The translations under genes and the position numbers were made by a program. Below the pieces are notes generated by a model. That model was given only the letters and a program-made list of their open reading frames with translations. It made no database searches and was not told the DNA's origin. DNA of 64,000 bases from Streptomyces bluensis (GTDB lineage Bacteria; Actinomycetota; Actinomycetes; Streptomycetales; Streptomycetaceae). Of this stretch, positions 44,469 through 53,306 are shown in pieces (positions within the stretch are counted from its first letter, which is position 1; each line of letters opens with the position of its first letter). The stretch covers positions 372,001 through 436,000 of the forward strand of contig NZ_BMVM01000005.1 in NCBI RefSeq assembly GCF_014650715.1, in the 5' to 3' direction.

Positions 44469-46301
44469 ATGTCCACCCCCCGCACTCCGTCCGCCGACAC
44501 CCCCCTCACTCCCGAGGAGTTGGGCTTCGACCCGGACGCCCTGCGCGAGAAGTACCGCGCCGAGCGCGACCGCCGGATCCGCCCCGACGGCAACCGGCAG
44601 TACCAGCGCACCACCGGCGGCGAGTTCGGCTCCTACGCCGACGACCCGTACACCGAGTTCGCCGAGCGGGAGCCGCTGCACGACCGCGTCGAGGTGATCG
44701 TCATCGGGGGCGGTTTCGGCGGCCTCCTCGCCGGCGCGCGGCTGCGCCAGGCCGGAGTCGAGTCGATACGGGTCATCGAACAGGCCGGGGACTTCGGCGG
44801 CACCTGGTACTGGAATCGGTACCCGGGCATCCACTGCGACATCGAGTCGTACGTCTATCTGCCGCTGCTCGAAGAGGTCGGCTACGTCCCGAAGTGGAAG
44901 TACGCGCCCGGCGAGGAGATCCGGCAGCACGCGATGGCGATCGGCCGGCACTTCGGCCTCTACCGGGACGCCTGCTTCCAGACCCAGGTGACCGGACTGC
45001 GCTGGGACGACACCGAGTTGGAGTGGATGGTCACCACCGACCGCGGCGACGAGATGCGGGCGCGCCACGTGGTGATCTCCAGCGGCACGCTCAGCCAGCC
45101 GAAACTGCCCGGCATCCCGGGCATCGAGACCTTCAAGGGGCACACGTTCCACACCAGCCGCTGGGACTACGACTACACCGGCGGTGATTCGGGCGGCGGC
45201 CTGACGGGGCTCGCCGACAAGCGCGTCGCCCTCATCGGCACCGGCGCCACCGCCATCCAGGTCGTGCCGCACCTCGGGGCCGACGCGCAGCACGTGTACG
45301 TGTTCCAGCGCACGCCGTCCTCGGTCGACGTACGCGGCCAGCGCCCCACGGACCCGCAGTGGGCCAAGGCGCTGGAGCCGGGCTGGCAGAAGCGGCGGAT
45401 GGAGAACTTCCTCAAGGTCGTCACCGGCATCCGGGTGGACGAGGACCTGGTGGACGACTCGTGGACCAGCAGCGCCCGGCTGCAGGAGAAGCTGATCCCG
45501 ACCAACGCGTACGCGGACGTCCCCTCCGAGGAGCGGGAGCGGCTGTACGAGATCGCCGACTTCCAGAAGATGAACGAGATCCGGGCCCGCGTGGACGCGA
45601 CGGTCGAGGACCCGCGGACCGCCGAGCTCCTCAAGCCCTGGTACCGCTACATGTGCAAGCGGCCCACGTTCAGCGACACCTACCTGCAGACCTTCAACCG
45701 GCCGAACGTCACCCTGGTCGACACGACCGACAGCCACGGCGTCGAGGAGATCACCGAGAACGCCGTCGTGGTCGGCGGGGTGGAGTACGAGGTCGACTGC
45801 GTCATCTTCGCGACCGGCTTCGAGGTCGGCGTCTCCGGCATCCTGTCCGGGCGGCTGCCGGTGCACGGCCGGGGCGGCGTCAACCTGCTGCAGTCGTGGA
45901 TGACCGGGGGCCCGAAGACGCTGCACGGGTTCTTCAGCCACGGGTTCCCGAACCTGTTCCAGCTCGGCCCGCTGCAGAACGCCTCCGCCGTGAACTACGT
46001 GCACATCCTCGACGAGCAGGCCACGCACGTCGCCGAGGTCGTCGCCGAGGCGCGCAGGCGGCGGGTCCGGTACGTCGAGCCGACCGCCGAGGCCGAGGAC
46101 GCTTGGGTGGCCACGATCCGTGAGAAGGCCGCCGACCTGCACAAGTTCCAGGCCGAGTGCACTCCCGGCTACTACAACAACGAGGGCATGCCGAGGGAGC
46201 GCAGCGAGTCGTACGGCGACGGCCCGGTCGCCTTCCACGAACTGCTGCGGCGCTGGCGGGCCGACGGCGGTATGCGTGACGTCCTGGTCGATGCCGAGTG
46301 A
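44469..46301 (+). CDS. Type I Baeyer-Villiger monooxygenase
   Basis: 610 residues. First Rossmann motif GGGFGG at about residue 80, the BVMO fingerprint F-x-G-x3-H-x3-W-D at residues 222-234 (FKGHTFHTSRWD), and second Rossmann motif GTGATA. The 70-residue N-terminal extension and total length resemble cyclopentadecanone or steroid BVMOs rather than the 540-residue cyclohexanone type. It should insert oxygen next to a ketone using NADPH and FAD. Its stop overlaps the next GTG. Confidence 0.9.
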   Translation: MSTPRTPSADTPLTPEELGFDPDALREKYRAERDRRIRPDGNRQYQRTTGGEFGSYADDPYTEFAEREPLHDRVEVIVIGGGFGGLLAGARLRQAGVESIRVIEQAGDFGGTWYWNRYPGIHCDIESYVYLPLLEEVGYVPKWKYAPGEEIRQHAMAIGRHFGLYRDACFQTQVTGLRWDDTELEWMVTTDRGDEMRARHVVISSGTLSQPKLPGIPGIETFKGHTFHTSRWDYDYTGGDSGGGLTGLADKRVALIGTGATAIQVVPHLGADAQHVYVFQRTPSSVDVRGQRPTDPQWAKALEPGWQKRRMENFLKVVTGIRVDEDLVDDSWTSSARLQEKLIPTNAYADVPSEERERLYEIADFQKMNEIRARVDATVEDPRTAELLKPWYRYMCKRPTFSDTYLQTFNRPNVTLVDTTDSHGVEEITENAVVVGGVEYEVDCVIFATGFEVGVSGILSGRLPVHGRGGVNLLQSWMTGGPKTLHGFFSHGFPNLFQLGPLQNASAVNYVHILDEQATHVAEVVAEARRRRVRYVEPTAEAEDAWVATIREKAADLHKFQAECTPGYYNNEGMPRERSESYGDGPVAFHELLRRWRADGGMRDVLVDAE

Positions 46302-48043
46302 GGCGGCGGGGACGCGAGACGATGCCAGAGACAACGGCAGAGACAAGGGCAGGGGCAACGGCAGCGCCGTGCCCCAGCCGGTTCGACGAGACCGGCGGCA
46401 GGCGGCCCGTCAGCACCCACTGGGAAGCGCGGCGGCTCAACCCGCCCAACCGGCTGTGGGGTTCCAACGGGATCGCCTTCGGCCCCGACGGGCGGCTGTA
46501 CGTCGCCCAGTTCCTCGCGGGGCAGATCAGCGCCGTGGATCCCGCCACCGGGGACGTCGAGGTGGTCGTACCGATGGACAGCCCGGTCCAGTCGCCGGAC
46601 GACCTGGCCTTCGGGGCGGACGGTTCGATGTACATCTCCGACCTGGTGCCCGGCCGGGTGTGGCGGCGCAGCCCGCGCGGTGAGTACACCCTCGTCTCCG
46701 GGGAGGTGGTGAACCCGAACGGCATCACATGCGTCGGCGACCGGCTCTTCGTCAACGAGATGAAGCCGGGCGGCCGGCTGCTGGAGCTGTTCCCGGACGG
46801 TGGTGACCCGGTGGTCCTCACCGAGGGACTGGCCCTCGGCAACGCGATGCAGCTCGGCCCGGACGGCCACCTGTACTACCCGCACATGATGAGCGGACAG
46901 AACCCGTTGCTGACCGGGCAGGTCTGGCGGATCCCCCCGGACGGCGGCGCACCCGAACTGGTCGCGGACGATGTGCACCAGCCGGTCGCGGTCCGCTTCG
47001 ACCAGGGGGGTGTCCTGCACGTGCTGTCGCGCGGCGTGGAGGGCATCGTGACCCGCGTCGACCTGCACGGCAGCGGGTCCCGCACCCTCGTGACCAGCGG
47101 CGTGGTGGGACTGGACAACGCGGCGTTCGACGCGGAGAACCGGATGTTCGTCTCCAGCTACTCCAGCGGCGGCGTCACCGAGATGCACCCCGACGGCCGG
47201 ATCCGCGAGATCGTGCCCCGCGGGCTCGACGGCCCCTACGGGGTGACGATCGACCTCGGCGGCACGGTCTACGCGGCCGACCACTACCGGCTGGCGACCC
47301 CCGCGGTCACCCACGAGGGCGAGCCGGACGACAGCCCGGACGGCACCGGGCCGGGCGGTGTGACCACGCACAACCTGCTGCACTTCCACCACGGCCTCAC
47401 CGCCGACGGCGAACTGCTGCACTTCACCTCGCAGTACGGCACCGTCCAGACCTACGACCCCGAGAGCGGAACCACGCGGGAACGGGCGGCCGGGCTTCAA
47501 CGGCCCCTGGGCATCGCGGTGGCACCGGACGGCCGGCTCGTCGTCGCCGAGACGGACGCCGGCCGGGTCGTGGCCGTCGACGACGGCGACACCGTCACCG
47601 TGCTCGCCGAGGGGCTCGACCACCCGGTGGACGTGGCCTTCGACGGGTCGGGCCGCTGTTACGTGAGCGAGGAGCGGCTCGGGGCGGTGCTCAGCATCGA
47701 GGAGGGCGGCAGGACGGCGGTCGTCGCGGACGGCCTCGCCGCACCACAGGGCCTCGCCGTCCTGGGCGACGAACTGTTCACGGTGGAGACCGGTCACCGC
47801 AGCCTCCGGGCGATCTCCCTGAGTACGGGGGAGAGCCGGACCGAGGCGGAGGACCTGCCGGTCGGGCCGCCTCCGGGCGTCGTACCCCGCACCGGGCCCG
47901 CGCTGTTCGCCGACGGCATGCCCGGTGTGGCGGTCCGCTTCGCCGGCCTCGCCGCCACCCCGGACGGAGGTCTGCTGCTCTCGGCCAACGGCGAGGGCAC
48001 GGTGCTGCGGCTGACCAGGACCGAGGCCGCCACGGCGACCTGA
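46298..48043 (+). CDS. SMP-30/NHL-type beta-propeller protein, possible lactonase
   Basis: 581 residues from the overlapping GTG; ATG at 46322 is an alternative. About eight to ten repeats of the form NGIAFGPDGRLYVAQ, DDLAFGADGSMYISD, NPNGITCVGDRLFVNE, YGVTIDLGGTVYAAD. SMP-30 lactonases are about 300 residues, so this is nearly a double propeller. No signal peptide. Following the BVMO, a role in opening the lactone is attractive but unproven. Confidence 0.7.
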   Translation: MRRRGRETMPETTAETRAGATAAPCPSRFDETGGRRPVSTHWEARRLNPPNRLWGSNGIAFGPDGRLYVAQFLAGQISAVDPATGDVEVVVPMDSPVQSPDDLAFGADGSMYISDLVPGRVWRRSPRGEYTLVSGEVVNPNGITCVGDRLFVNEMKPGGRLLELFPDGGDPVVLTEGLALGNAMQLGPDGHLYYPHMMSGQNPLLTGQVWRIPPDGGAPELVADDVHQPVAVRFDQGGVLHVLSRGVEGIVTRVDLHGSGSRTLVTSGVVGLDNAAFDAENRMFVSSYSSGGVTEMHPDGRIREIVPRGLDGPYGVTIDLGGTVYAADHYRLATPAVTHEGEPDDSPDGTGPGGVTTHNLLHFHHGLTADGELLHFTSQYGTVQTYDPESGTTRERAAGLQRPLGIAVAPDGRLVVAETDAGRVVAVDDGDTVTVLAEGLDHPVDVAFDGSGRCYVSEERLGAVLSIEEGGRTAVVADGLAAPQGLAVLGDELFTVETGHRSLRAISLSTGESRTEAEDLPVGPPPGVVPRTGPALFADGMPGVAVRFAGLAATPDGGLLLSANGEGTVLRLTRTEAATAT

Positions 48044-48086
48044 CAGCGCCTCGCCGGAAGCACGGTGATCAACCTACGGCCGGGGC

Positions 48087-48941
48087 TCACGCGGCGCGAT
48101 AGAGGTCCGTGAGCAGTTCGATCGCGGACTGGGTGGCGGGATGCGGGTCGTCCCGCCACCAGCCGAGCAGCACGGGGATCGGCTCGGCGTCGCGCACCGG
48201 CCGGTAGACGACGCCGGGCCGGGGGTACTGGTGGGCGGTCGACTCGGCGGTGATCCCGATGCAGCGGCCGGTGGAGATGACGGTGAGCCAGTCGTCGACG
48301 TCGTGCGACTCCTCGGTCGCCGGGCGCGCGCCGGGCGGCCACAGTTCCTCGGTCGTGGTGCCGGTCCTGCGGTCGACGAGCAGGGTGTGCCCGCCGAGGT
48401 CGCCGAGCCGGACGGCGCGGCGGCGGGCCAGCGGGTCGTCGGCGGCCAACGCGCACAGCCGCCGTTCCAGGCCCACGACGACCGATCCGAACCGGCGCCC
48501 GTCCAGTGGCCTGCGGACCACGGCGAGCTCGCAGGCCCCCTCCGCCAGCCCGGCCGTCGCGGAGTTGACGCGCACGAGCTGGAGGTCCGTCTCCGGGTGC
48601 GCGGCACGCCAGCGGCGCTGGAAGGCCAGTGTGTGACGGCCGACGGCCGACCACGCGTACCCGATCCGCAGCCGGGTGTGGCCCGACGTGGCCTCCCGCA
48701 CCAGGTCGTCCACCTCACCGAGCACCCGACGGGCGTGCGCCAGCACGCGCAGTCCGGTCGCCGTCGGGTTCACCTCGCGGGAGGTCCGCCGCAGCAGCCG
48801 TACCCCGAGGGCCCGTTCCAGCGAGGCCAGCGTGCGGGAGACGGCGGCCTGGGACACGCCGAGCGCGATGGCCGCGTCCGTGAAGGTGCCCTCCTCCACG
48901 ATCGCGACGAGACAGCGCAGCTGCCGCAGTTCCACATCCAT
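48087..48941 (-). CDS. LysR-family regulator divergent from EamA permease
   Basis: 284 residues. Winged helix ELRQLRCLVAIVEEGTFTDA with VSQAAVSRTLASLE is typical; the effector domain follows. The longer frame to 49202 overlaps the divergent permease and was rejected. The 68-nt gap with the permease gene suggests shared control. Convergent with the propeller gene. Confidence 0.83.
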   Translation of the reverse strand: MDVELRQLRCLVAIVEEGTFTDAAIALGVSQAAVSRTLASLERALGVRLLRRTSREVNPTATGLRVLAHARRVLGEVDDLVREATSGHTRLRIGYAWSAVGRHTLAFQRRWRAAHPETDLQLVRVNSATAGLAEGACELAVVRRPLDGRRFGSVVVGLERRLCALAADDPLARRRAVRLGDLGGHTLLVDRRTGTTTEELWPPGARPATEESHDVDDWLTVISTGRCIGITAESTAHQYPRPGVVYRPVRDAEPIPVLLGWWRDDPHPATQSAIELLTDLYRAA

Positions 48942-49009
48942 GACCCCAGCGTATGGATGGAGCAGCGCATGCATTTTCCGTAAGCGGCGAGGGCGGCCAC
49001 GATCGGGAC

Positions 49010-49915
49010 ATGGATGCAGAAGCGGCAGGCCCGGTGACACCCACCCACGCGACCGACGCCGCGGCCCAGGAACCGGAAAGCGACCGGCAGCGACTCGCCG
49101 GTGTGGTGACCATGGTCGCCAGCGGTCTGTCCAACCAGGTCGGCGCCGCGACCGGGGCCCTCGCCTTCCCCGTGCTCGGCCCGGTCGGTGTCGTCGCGGC
49201 ACGCCAGTACGTCGCCGCCGTCGTCCTCGCGGCCGTCGGCCGCCCCCGGCTGCGCGCCTTCACCTGGTGGCAGTGGCGTCCAGTGCTGCTGCTGGCCCTG
49301 GTGTTCGGCACAATGAACCTGTCCCTCTACAGCGCCATCGACCGCGTCGGCCTGGGCCTGGCGGTGACCCTGGAGTTCCTGGGCCCGCTCACCATCGCCC
49401 TGGCCGGCGCCCGGCGCCGTCTGGACGCGTGCTGCGCGGTGGTCGCGGGCGCGGGAGTCGTCACCCTCATGCGTCCCCAGCCCTCGGCCGACTACGTGGG
49501 GATGGGGCTCGGCCTGCTGGCCGCCGTCTGCTGGGCGTCGTACATCCTGCTCAACCGCACCGTCGGCCGGAGGATCCCCGGAGCGCAGGGGCCGGCTGCC
49601 GCCGCCGGAGTCTCCGCGCTGATGTTCCTGCCGGTCGGCGCCGTCGTCGTGGTCCAGCACCCGCCCACGGCCGGGTCCGTCGTGTACGCCGTCGCCGCCG
49701 GTGTCCTCTCCTCCGCCGTGCCGTGCCTCGCGGACCTGTTCACCCTGCGCCGGGTCCCGGCCCGTGCCTTCGGGCTCTTCATGAGCGTCAACCCGGTCCT
49801 CGCGGCCGCTGTCGGCTGGGTGGTGCTCGGGCAGGGCCTGGGCGGGGCGGAGTGGGCGAGCATCACGGCGATCGTCGCCGCGAACGCGGTCAGCGTCCTG
49901 ACGTCGCGCCTCTGA
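49010..49915 (+). CDS. EamA-family drug/metabolite transporter
   Basis: 301 residues with about ten membrane helices in two repeated halves (the DMT/EamA layout); a 30-residue polar N-terminus precedes. LEFLGPLTIALAGAR and SVNPVLAAAVGWVVLGQ are typical of RhtA/YdcZ-like exporters. It may export a pathway intermediate or an amino acid-like compound. ATG at 49010 lacks a strong ribosome site; a second ATG follows at 49014 out of frame. Confidence 0.8.
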   Translation: MDAEAAGPVTPTHATDAAAQEPESDRQRLAGVVTMVASGLSNQVGAATGALAFPVLGPVGVVAARQYVAAVVLAAVGRPRLRAFTWWQWRPVLLLALVFGTMNLSLYSAIDRVGLGLAVTLEFLGPLTIALAGARRRLDACCAVVAGAGVVTLMRPQPSADYVGMGLGLLAAVCWASYILLNRTVGRRIPGAQGPAAAAGVSALMFLPVGAVVVVQHPPTAGSVVYAVAAGVLSSAVPCLADLFTLRRVPARAFGLFMSVNPVLAAAVGWVVLGQGLGGAEWASITAIVAANAVSVLTSRL

Positions 49916-49979
49916 CCACGGTGTGCGAGTTCTTGGCGAGGTGTTCCCGGCGGTCCAACCCGGGGGCAACCATGGCCTC

Positions 49980-50714
49980 ATGGCGGACGTGAAGCAGTAT
50001 GAGCACGTGGAAAGAGTGCGACTCCTCGTGGTGGACGACGACCCGCCCATCGCCGACCTGGTGGCGACCGTCGCCCGCTACGAGGGCTGGGACGCGGTCA
50101 CGGCGAACTCCGGCGAGGAGGCGCTGCGTCGCGCCGCCGCGTTCGATCCGGACATCGTGGTGCTCGACCTGATGCTCCCCGACCTGGACGGCTTCGGTGT
50201 GCTCGACCGGCTGCGGGACTCCGGGGCCATGGTGCCCGTGGTGTTCCTGACCGCGCGGGACGGAGTCGCCGACCGGGTGGCGGGCCTCACCCGGGGCGGC
50301 GACGACTACCTGGTGAAACCGTTCGCGGTGGAGGAGCTCATGGCCCGGCTGCGCACCGTGCTGCGCCGCAGCGCCGGCCCCGGCTTCCAGCGGTCCCCGC
50401 TCCAGGTGGCGGACCTGACGTTGGACGAGGACACCCGTGAGGTCCGGCGCGGCGACAGGCTGCTCACGCTCACCCCCACCGAGTACGAGGTGCTCCGCTA
50501 TCTGATGCGCAGGTCGCCCACCGTACTCACCAAGGCGCAGATCCTCGACCACGTCTGGGAGTACGGATTCGGAGGACGCTCCAACGTGGTGGAGCTGGTG
50601 GTCAGCCGGCTGCGCCGCAAGCTCGACCACACCGGCAACACCGCTGACGACGGGCCGCCGCTCATCCACACCGTCCGTGGCGTGGGCTATGTGGTGCGGC
50701 AGGTCACCGAGTGA
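49980..50714 (+). CDS. OmpR-family response regulator of two-component pair
   Basis: 244 residues. Receiver with VVDDDPPI, phospho-acceptor Asp63 in VVLDLMLPD, and VKPF Lys; DNA-binding winged helix LTPTEYEVLRYLM to VVSRLRRKLD and VRGVGYVVR. It overlaps the kinase gene by 4 nt (GTGA) and will be its partner. Target genes are not evident. Confidence 0.9.
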   Translation: MADVKQYEHVERVRLLVVDDDPPIADLVATVARYEGWDAVTANSGEEALRRAAAFDPDIVVLDLMLPDLDGFGVLDRLRDSGAMVPVVFLTARDGVADRVAGLTRGGDDYLVKPFAVEELMARLRTVLRRSAGPGFQRSPLQVADLTLDEDTREVRRGDRLLTLTPTEYEVLRYLMRRSPTVLTKAQILDHVWEYGFGGRSNVVELVVSRLRRKLDHTGNTADDGPPLIHTVRGVGYVVRQVTE

Positions 50715-52165
50715 TCGACCGGCTGAAGCGGACCTACCGCAGGATGCCCCTGGGCACCCGGCTGGCGCTGGGCCTGGGGGTGCTCTCACTGGCCGTGTTC
50801 GCCGTCGTCGGGACGGCCCTCACGACGTATATGCGGGACTATCTGTCGGCCCAGCTCAACGAGCAGCTGAAACTCGCTCAGATCGCCCAGTCCAAGAGCA
50901 TCGCGGACCACGGCACCCTCCAGGGAAAGAAGTACTACCGCTGGTACTACGCCGTGTACGACGTGTCGGACGGCATACCCGTCCTGCGCGGGCCCGAGGA
51001 CCCCGCCGACATACCCGTGGACGTCGACGACCTCACCACGGTGGCCCGGGCCCAGATCGCCGCGGACACGGAGGTCATCCGCACCGAGTCCCTCAAGGGT
51101 GACGGCCTGTACCGGCTGCGGGCCTGCGAGGTGGAACCCGGGGTGGTGCTCGTCAGCGCCGCGCCCATGAAGGACATCGAGGACACTGTCGGGCGGCTGA
51201 TCACGGTCCAGGTGATCACCTTCGCGCTGGCGCTGCTGGCACTCGTGGTGCTGGGGCGGTCCCTGCTGCGGCGCGGTCTGAAACCGATCGGCGACATGGC
51301 GCGCACGGCCCGCGGCATCACCTCGCACGACCTGACGACGGACTCGGCGCGGCTGCCGGTGCGCGCGGACGGCGGGAAGGGCGGCCCCGAGGTCGAGGAA
51401 CTGCGCACCGCGTTCAACACGATGCTGGAGCACATCGACGACGCGCTCGCCGTGCGCACCGAGGCCGAGCAGCGCCTGCGCCGTTTCGTCGCGGACGCCT
51501 CGCACGAACTGCGCACGCCCCTGATGTCGGTGCGCGGCTACGCCGACCTGTTCCAGTACGCGGCGGCCAACGCCCCCGAGGAGCGGGACAGGCACCTGGC
51601 CCGGCTGCGCGCCGAGGCCGCCCGGATGGGGGTCCTGCTGGACGACCTGCTGCTGCTCGCCCGGCTGGACGCCGCCGAGGCCGAGACGCCGCTGCGGCCG
51701 GAGGACGCCGATCTGGTCGCACTGGTCCGCCAGGCCGCGGACGTGTTCCGCGCGGGCCGTCCGGACCACCCGCTGACCGTGACGGCGGCCCCCGGTCCCG
51801 TACGGCTCCGCGTCGACCCCCTGCGGATCCGGCAGGTGCTGGACAACCTGCTCACCAACGCGGCCGTGCATACCCCTGCCGGTACGAAGGTGGCCCTGGC
51901 AGTGGCCGTGGAGGAGTCCGGCACCGCCGGCCCGGCGGCCGTGGTCACGGTCACCGACTCCGGGCCGGGCATCCCGGCCGCCGACCGGGACCGGGTCTTC
52001 GACCGCTTCTACCGGGTCGACAAGGCCCGCAGCCGCGACCACGGCGGCAGCGGACTCGGCCTTTCGGTCGCCCGCTCCCTCGTCGCGGCCCACGGCGGCA
52101 CGATCGACCTGATCAGCGAGCCCGGCTCGACGACCTTCACCCTCAGGCTGCCGACGCAGGCGTGA
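50711..52165 (+). CDS. Sensor histidine kinase
   Basis: 484 residues from GTG. Two membrane helices (about 18-38 and 163-185) flank a 120-residue extracytoplasmic sensor; a HAMP region, the H-box ADASHELRTPL with phospho-His265, and the ATPase boxes NLLTNAAVH, DSGPGIP and GGSGLGLS follow. All catalytic parts are intact. The signal is unknown. Confidence 0.9.
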   Translation: MIDRLKRTYRRMPLGTRLALGLGVLSLAVFAVVGTALTTYMRDYLSAQLNEQLKLAQIAQSKSIADHGTLQGKKYYRWYYAVYDVSDGIPVLRGPEDPADIPVDVDDLTTVARAQIAADTEVIRTESLKGDGLYRLRACEVEPGVVLVSAAPMKDIEDTVGRLITVQVITFALALLALVVLGRSLLRRGLKPIGDMARTARGITSHDLTTDSARLPVRADGGKGGPEVEELRTAFNTMLEHIDDALAVRTEAEQRLRRFVADASHELRTPLMSVRGYADLFQYAAANAPEERDRHLARLRAEAARMGVLLDDLLLLARLDAAEAETPLRPEDADLVALVRQAADVFRAGRPDHPLTVTAAPGPVRLRVDPLRIRQVLDNLLTNAAVHTPAGTKVALAVAVEESGTAGPAAVVTVTDSGPGIPAADRDRVFDRFYRVDKARSRDHGGSGLGLSVARSLVAAHGGTIDLISEPGSTTFTLRLPTQA

Positions 52166-52181
52166 ACACCGGCCCGAGAAT

Positions 52182-52198
52182 TTACTTGAGTAAGGCAA
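52182..52198. promoter_or_regulatory. MarR-type 17-mer at second marR promoter
   Basis: TTACTTGAGTAAGGCAA matches the 38930-38946 site at 14 of 17 positions and overlaps a possible -35 (TTGAGT). GGCAAC (52194-52199) and GTTGCC (52211-52216) add an inverted repeat across the promoter. Confidence 0.6.
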
Positions 52199-52218
52199 CA
52201 AGCTGGTAAAGTTGCCGT

Positions 52219-52737
52219 ATGGCCACACCACCGCTCCCCAGCGTCCCCGCCTCGCCGGAAGTGATCGAGATCGAGCGCGCTCTCACCCGCATCACCTATC
52301 TGAGCACCCGTACCCGACAGCACGAACGCCTGATGGCCCTGGCGGGAGTGCCGCTCGACCGGGCCGCCGTCGCGTTGCTGCGGCAGATGGCCGACTCCGA
52401 GCCGCTGCGTCCGGGGGAGCTCGCCAACCGGCTGGGCGTGGAGGCCTCGCACGTCACCCGCCAGGTGCAGCAGTTGCAGAAGTCCGGCTACGTGGACCGC
52501 ATCCCCGACCCCGACGACCGCCGCGCCCAGCGCATCAAGCTCACCAGGACCGGCCAGGAAGCCGTCGACCGCATCCGCGACGCCGGTGCCCGCGGCATGC
52601 AACTGGCCCTGGACGACTGGTCGCCCGAGGAACTGCGCCAGCTCGCCTCCCTCTTCCACCGCATGGTCGACGACTTCCTGCGCCACGGCGAGGAGCTCAT
52701 CGAGCAGGAGAAGGCCGCCTCGGCGAACCTGGCCTGA
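52219..52737 (+). CDS. MarR-family regulator (second of two paralogues)
   Basis: 172 residues. The stretches RQHERLMALAGVPLDRAA, RLGVEASHVTRQVQQLQ and DWSPEELRQLASLFHRMV are almost the same as in the MarR protein at 38967, so the two are recent paralogues. No ribosome site precedes the ATG and TAAAGT lies 7 nt upstream, which could mean a leaderless message. It marks the right edge of the accessory cluster. Confidence 0.87.
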   Translation: MATPPLPSVPASPEVIEIERALTRITYLSTRTRQHERLMALAGVPLDRAAVALLRQMADSEPLRPGELANRLGVEASHVTRQVQQLQKSGYVDRIPDPDDRRAQRIKLTRTGQEAVDRIRDAGARGMQLALDDWSPEELRQLASLFHRMVDDFLRHGEELIEQEKAASANLA

Positions 52738-52815
52738 ACACGCCTGGGGGGGCGGCGCCCGCTCACGCCGTCCCCCGCACGAGGACCAGTGCGCGCCAGG
52801 CCCCCCACCGTGCGG

Positions 52816-53031
52816 TCAGCCCGTGTCCTCCAGCCGGAAGCCGACCTTCAGACCGACCTGGAAGTGCTCGATCTCGCCGTTCTCGATGTTGCCCCTGATC
52901 TGCGTGACCTCGAACCAGTCCAGCAGGCGCAGGGTCTGTGAGGCACGCGAGAGGGCGTTGCGGACGGCCTGGTCGACCCCCTCCGGGGAGCTGCCGACGA
53001 TTTCGGTGACGCGGTAGGTGTGGTCGGACAT
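52816..53031 (-). CDS. Dodecin family flavin-binding protein
   Basis: 71 residues, the full dodecin length. YRVTEIVGSSPEGVDQAVRN and LDWFEVTQIRG (with the stacking Trp) and the final FQVGLKVGFRLE are diagnostic. Dodecins assemble as 12-mers that store riboflavin, FMN or CoA. GAGGAG is upstream of the ATG. It lies downstream of the egt operon on the same strand, behind a long palindrome. Confidence 0.9.
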   Translation of the reverse strand: MSDHTYRVTEIVGSSPEGVDQAVRNALSRASQTLRLLDWFEVTQIRGNIENGEIEHFQVGLKVGFRLEDTG

Positions 53032-53126
53032 ACGGTGCTCCTCTCCGCTGTGGCCGGTGTGCCACGCGTCACTCCACGGTGCCGCAGAGCGCGGCGCCCC
53101 GCGAGGCGTCCGCGGCAACCGGCTCA

Positions 53127-53302
53127 GGGGCTCAGGGGTCCTTGCACTATGCCCGCCCGGGTCGCGCGGCCTGGCACCGCACCTCGCCGCGTTGCCGAAA
53201 CGCCCAGGTAGCTCTGCTACCAGGGCGCTCCGGCGCCTTGCGATGCACGGCACCAGACCACGCGACCTTCGGACGCTCACAGTGCAAGGACCCCTAAGCC
53301 CC
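53127..53302. repeat. 176-bp imperfect palindrome between egtD and dodecin
   Basis: The outer 22 nt (53127-53148) pair with 53281-53302 at 21 of 22 positions, and complementarity continues inward with few gaps to a CTCT-type turn near 53213. Almost all arm differences would be G-U pairs in a minus-strand RNA. It starts 4 nt after the egtD stop. It may be a terminator, structured RNA or MITE-like element. Confidence 0.75.
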
Positions 53303-53306
53303 GTCG

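Noticed and set aside
43374..46358. 994-codon minus-strand open frame
   Set aside because: Antisense shadow of the SDR and BVMO genes, produced by high GC3.
52741..53126. Possible att site or tRNA near the cluster edge
   Set aside because: No tRNA-like cloverleaf or direct repeat pairing the two cluster edges was seen, so integration by an ICE is not supported.
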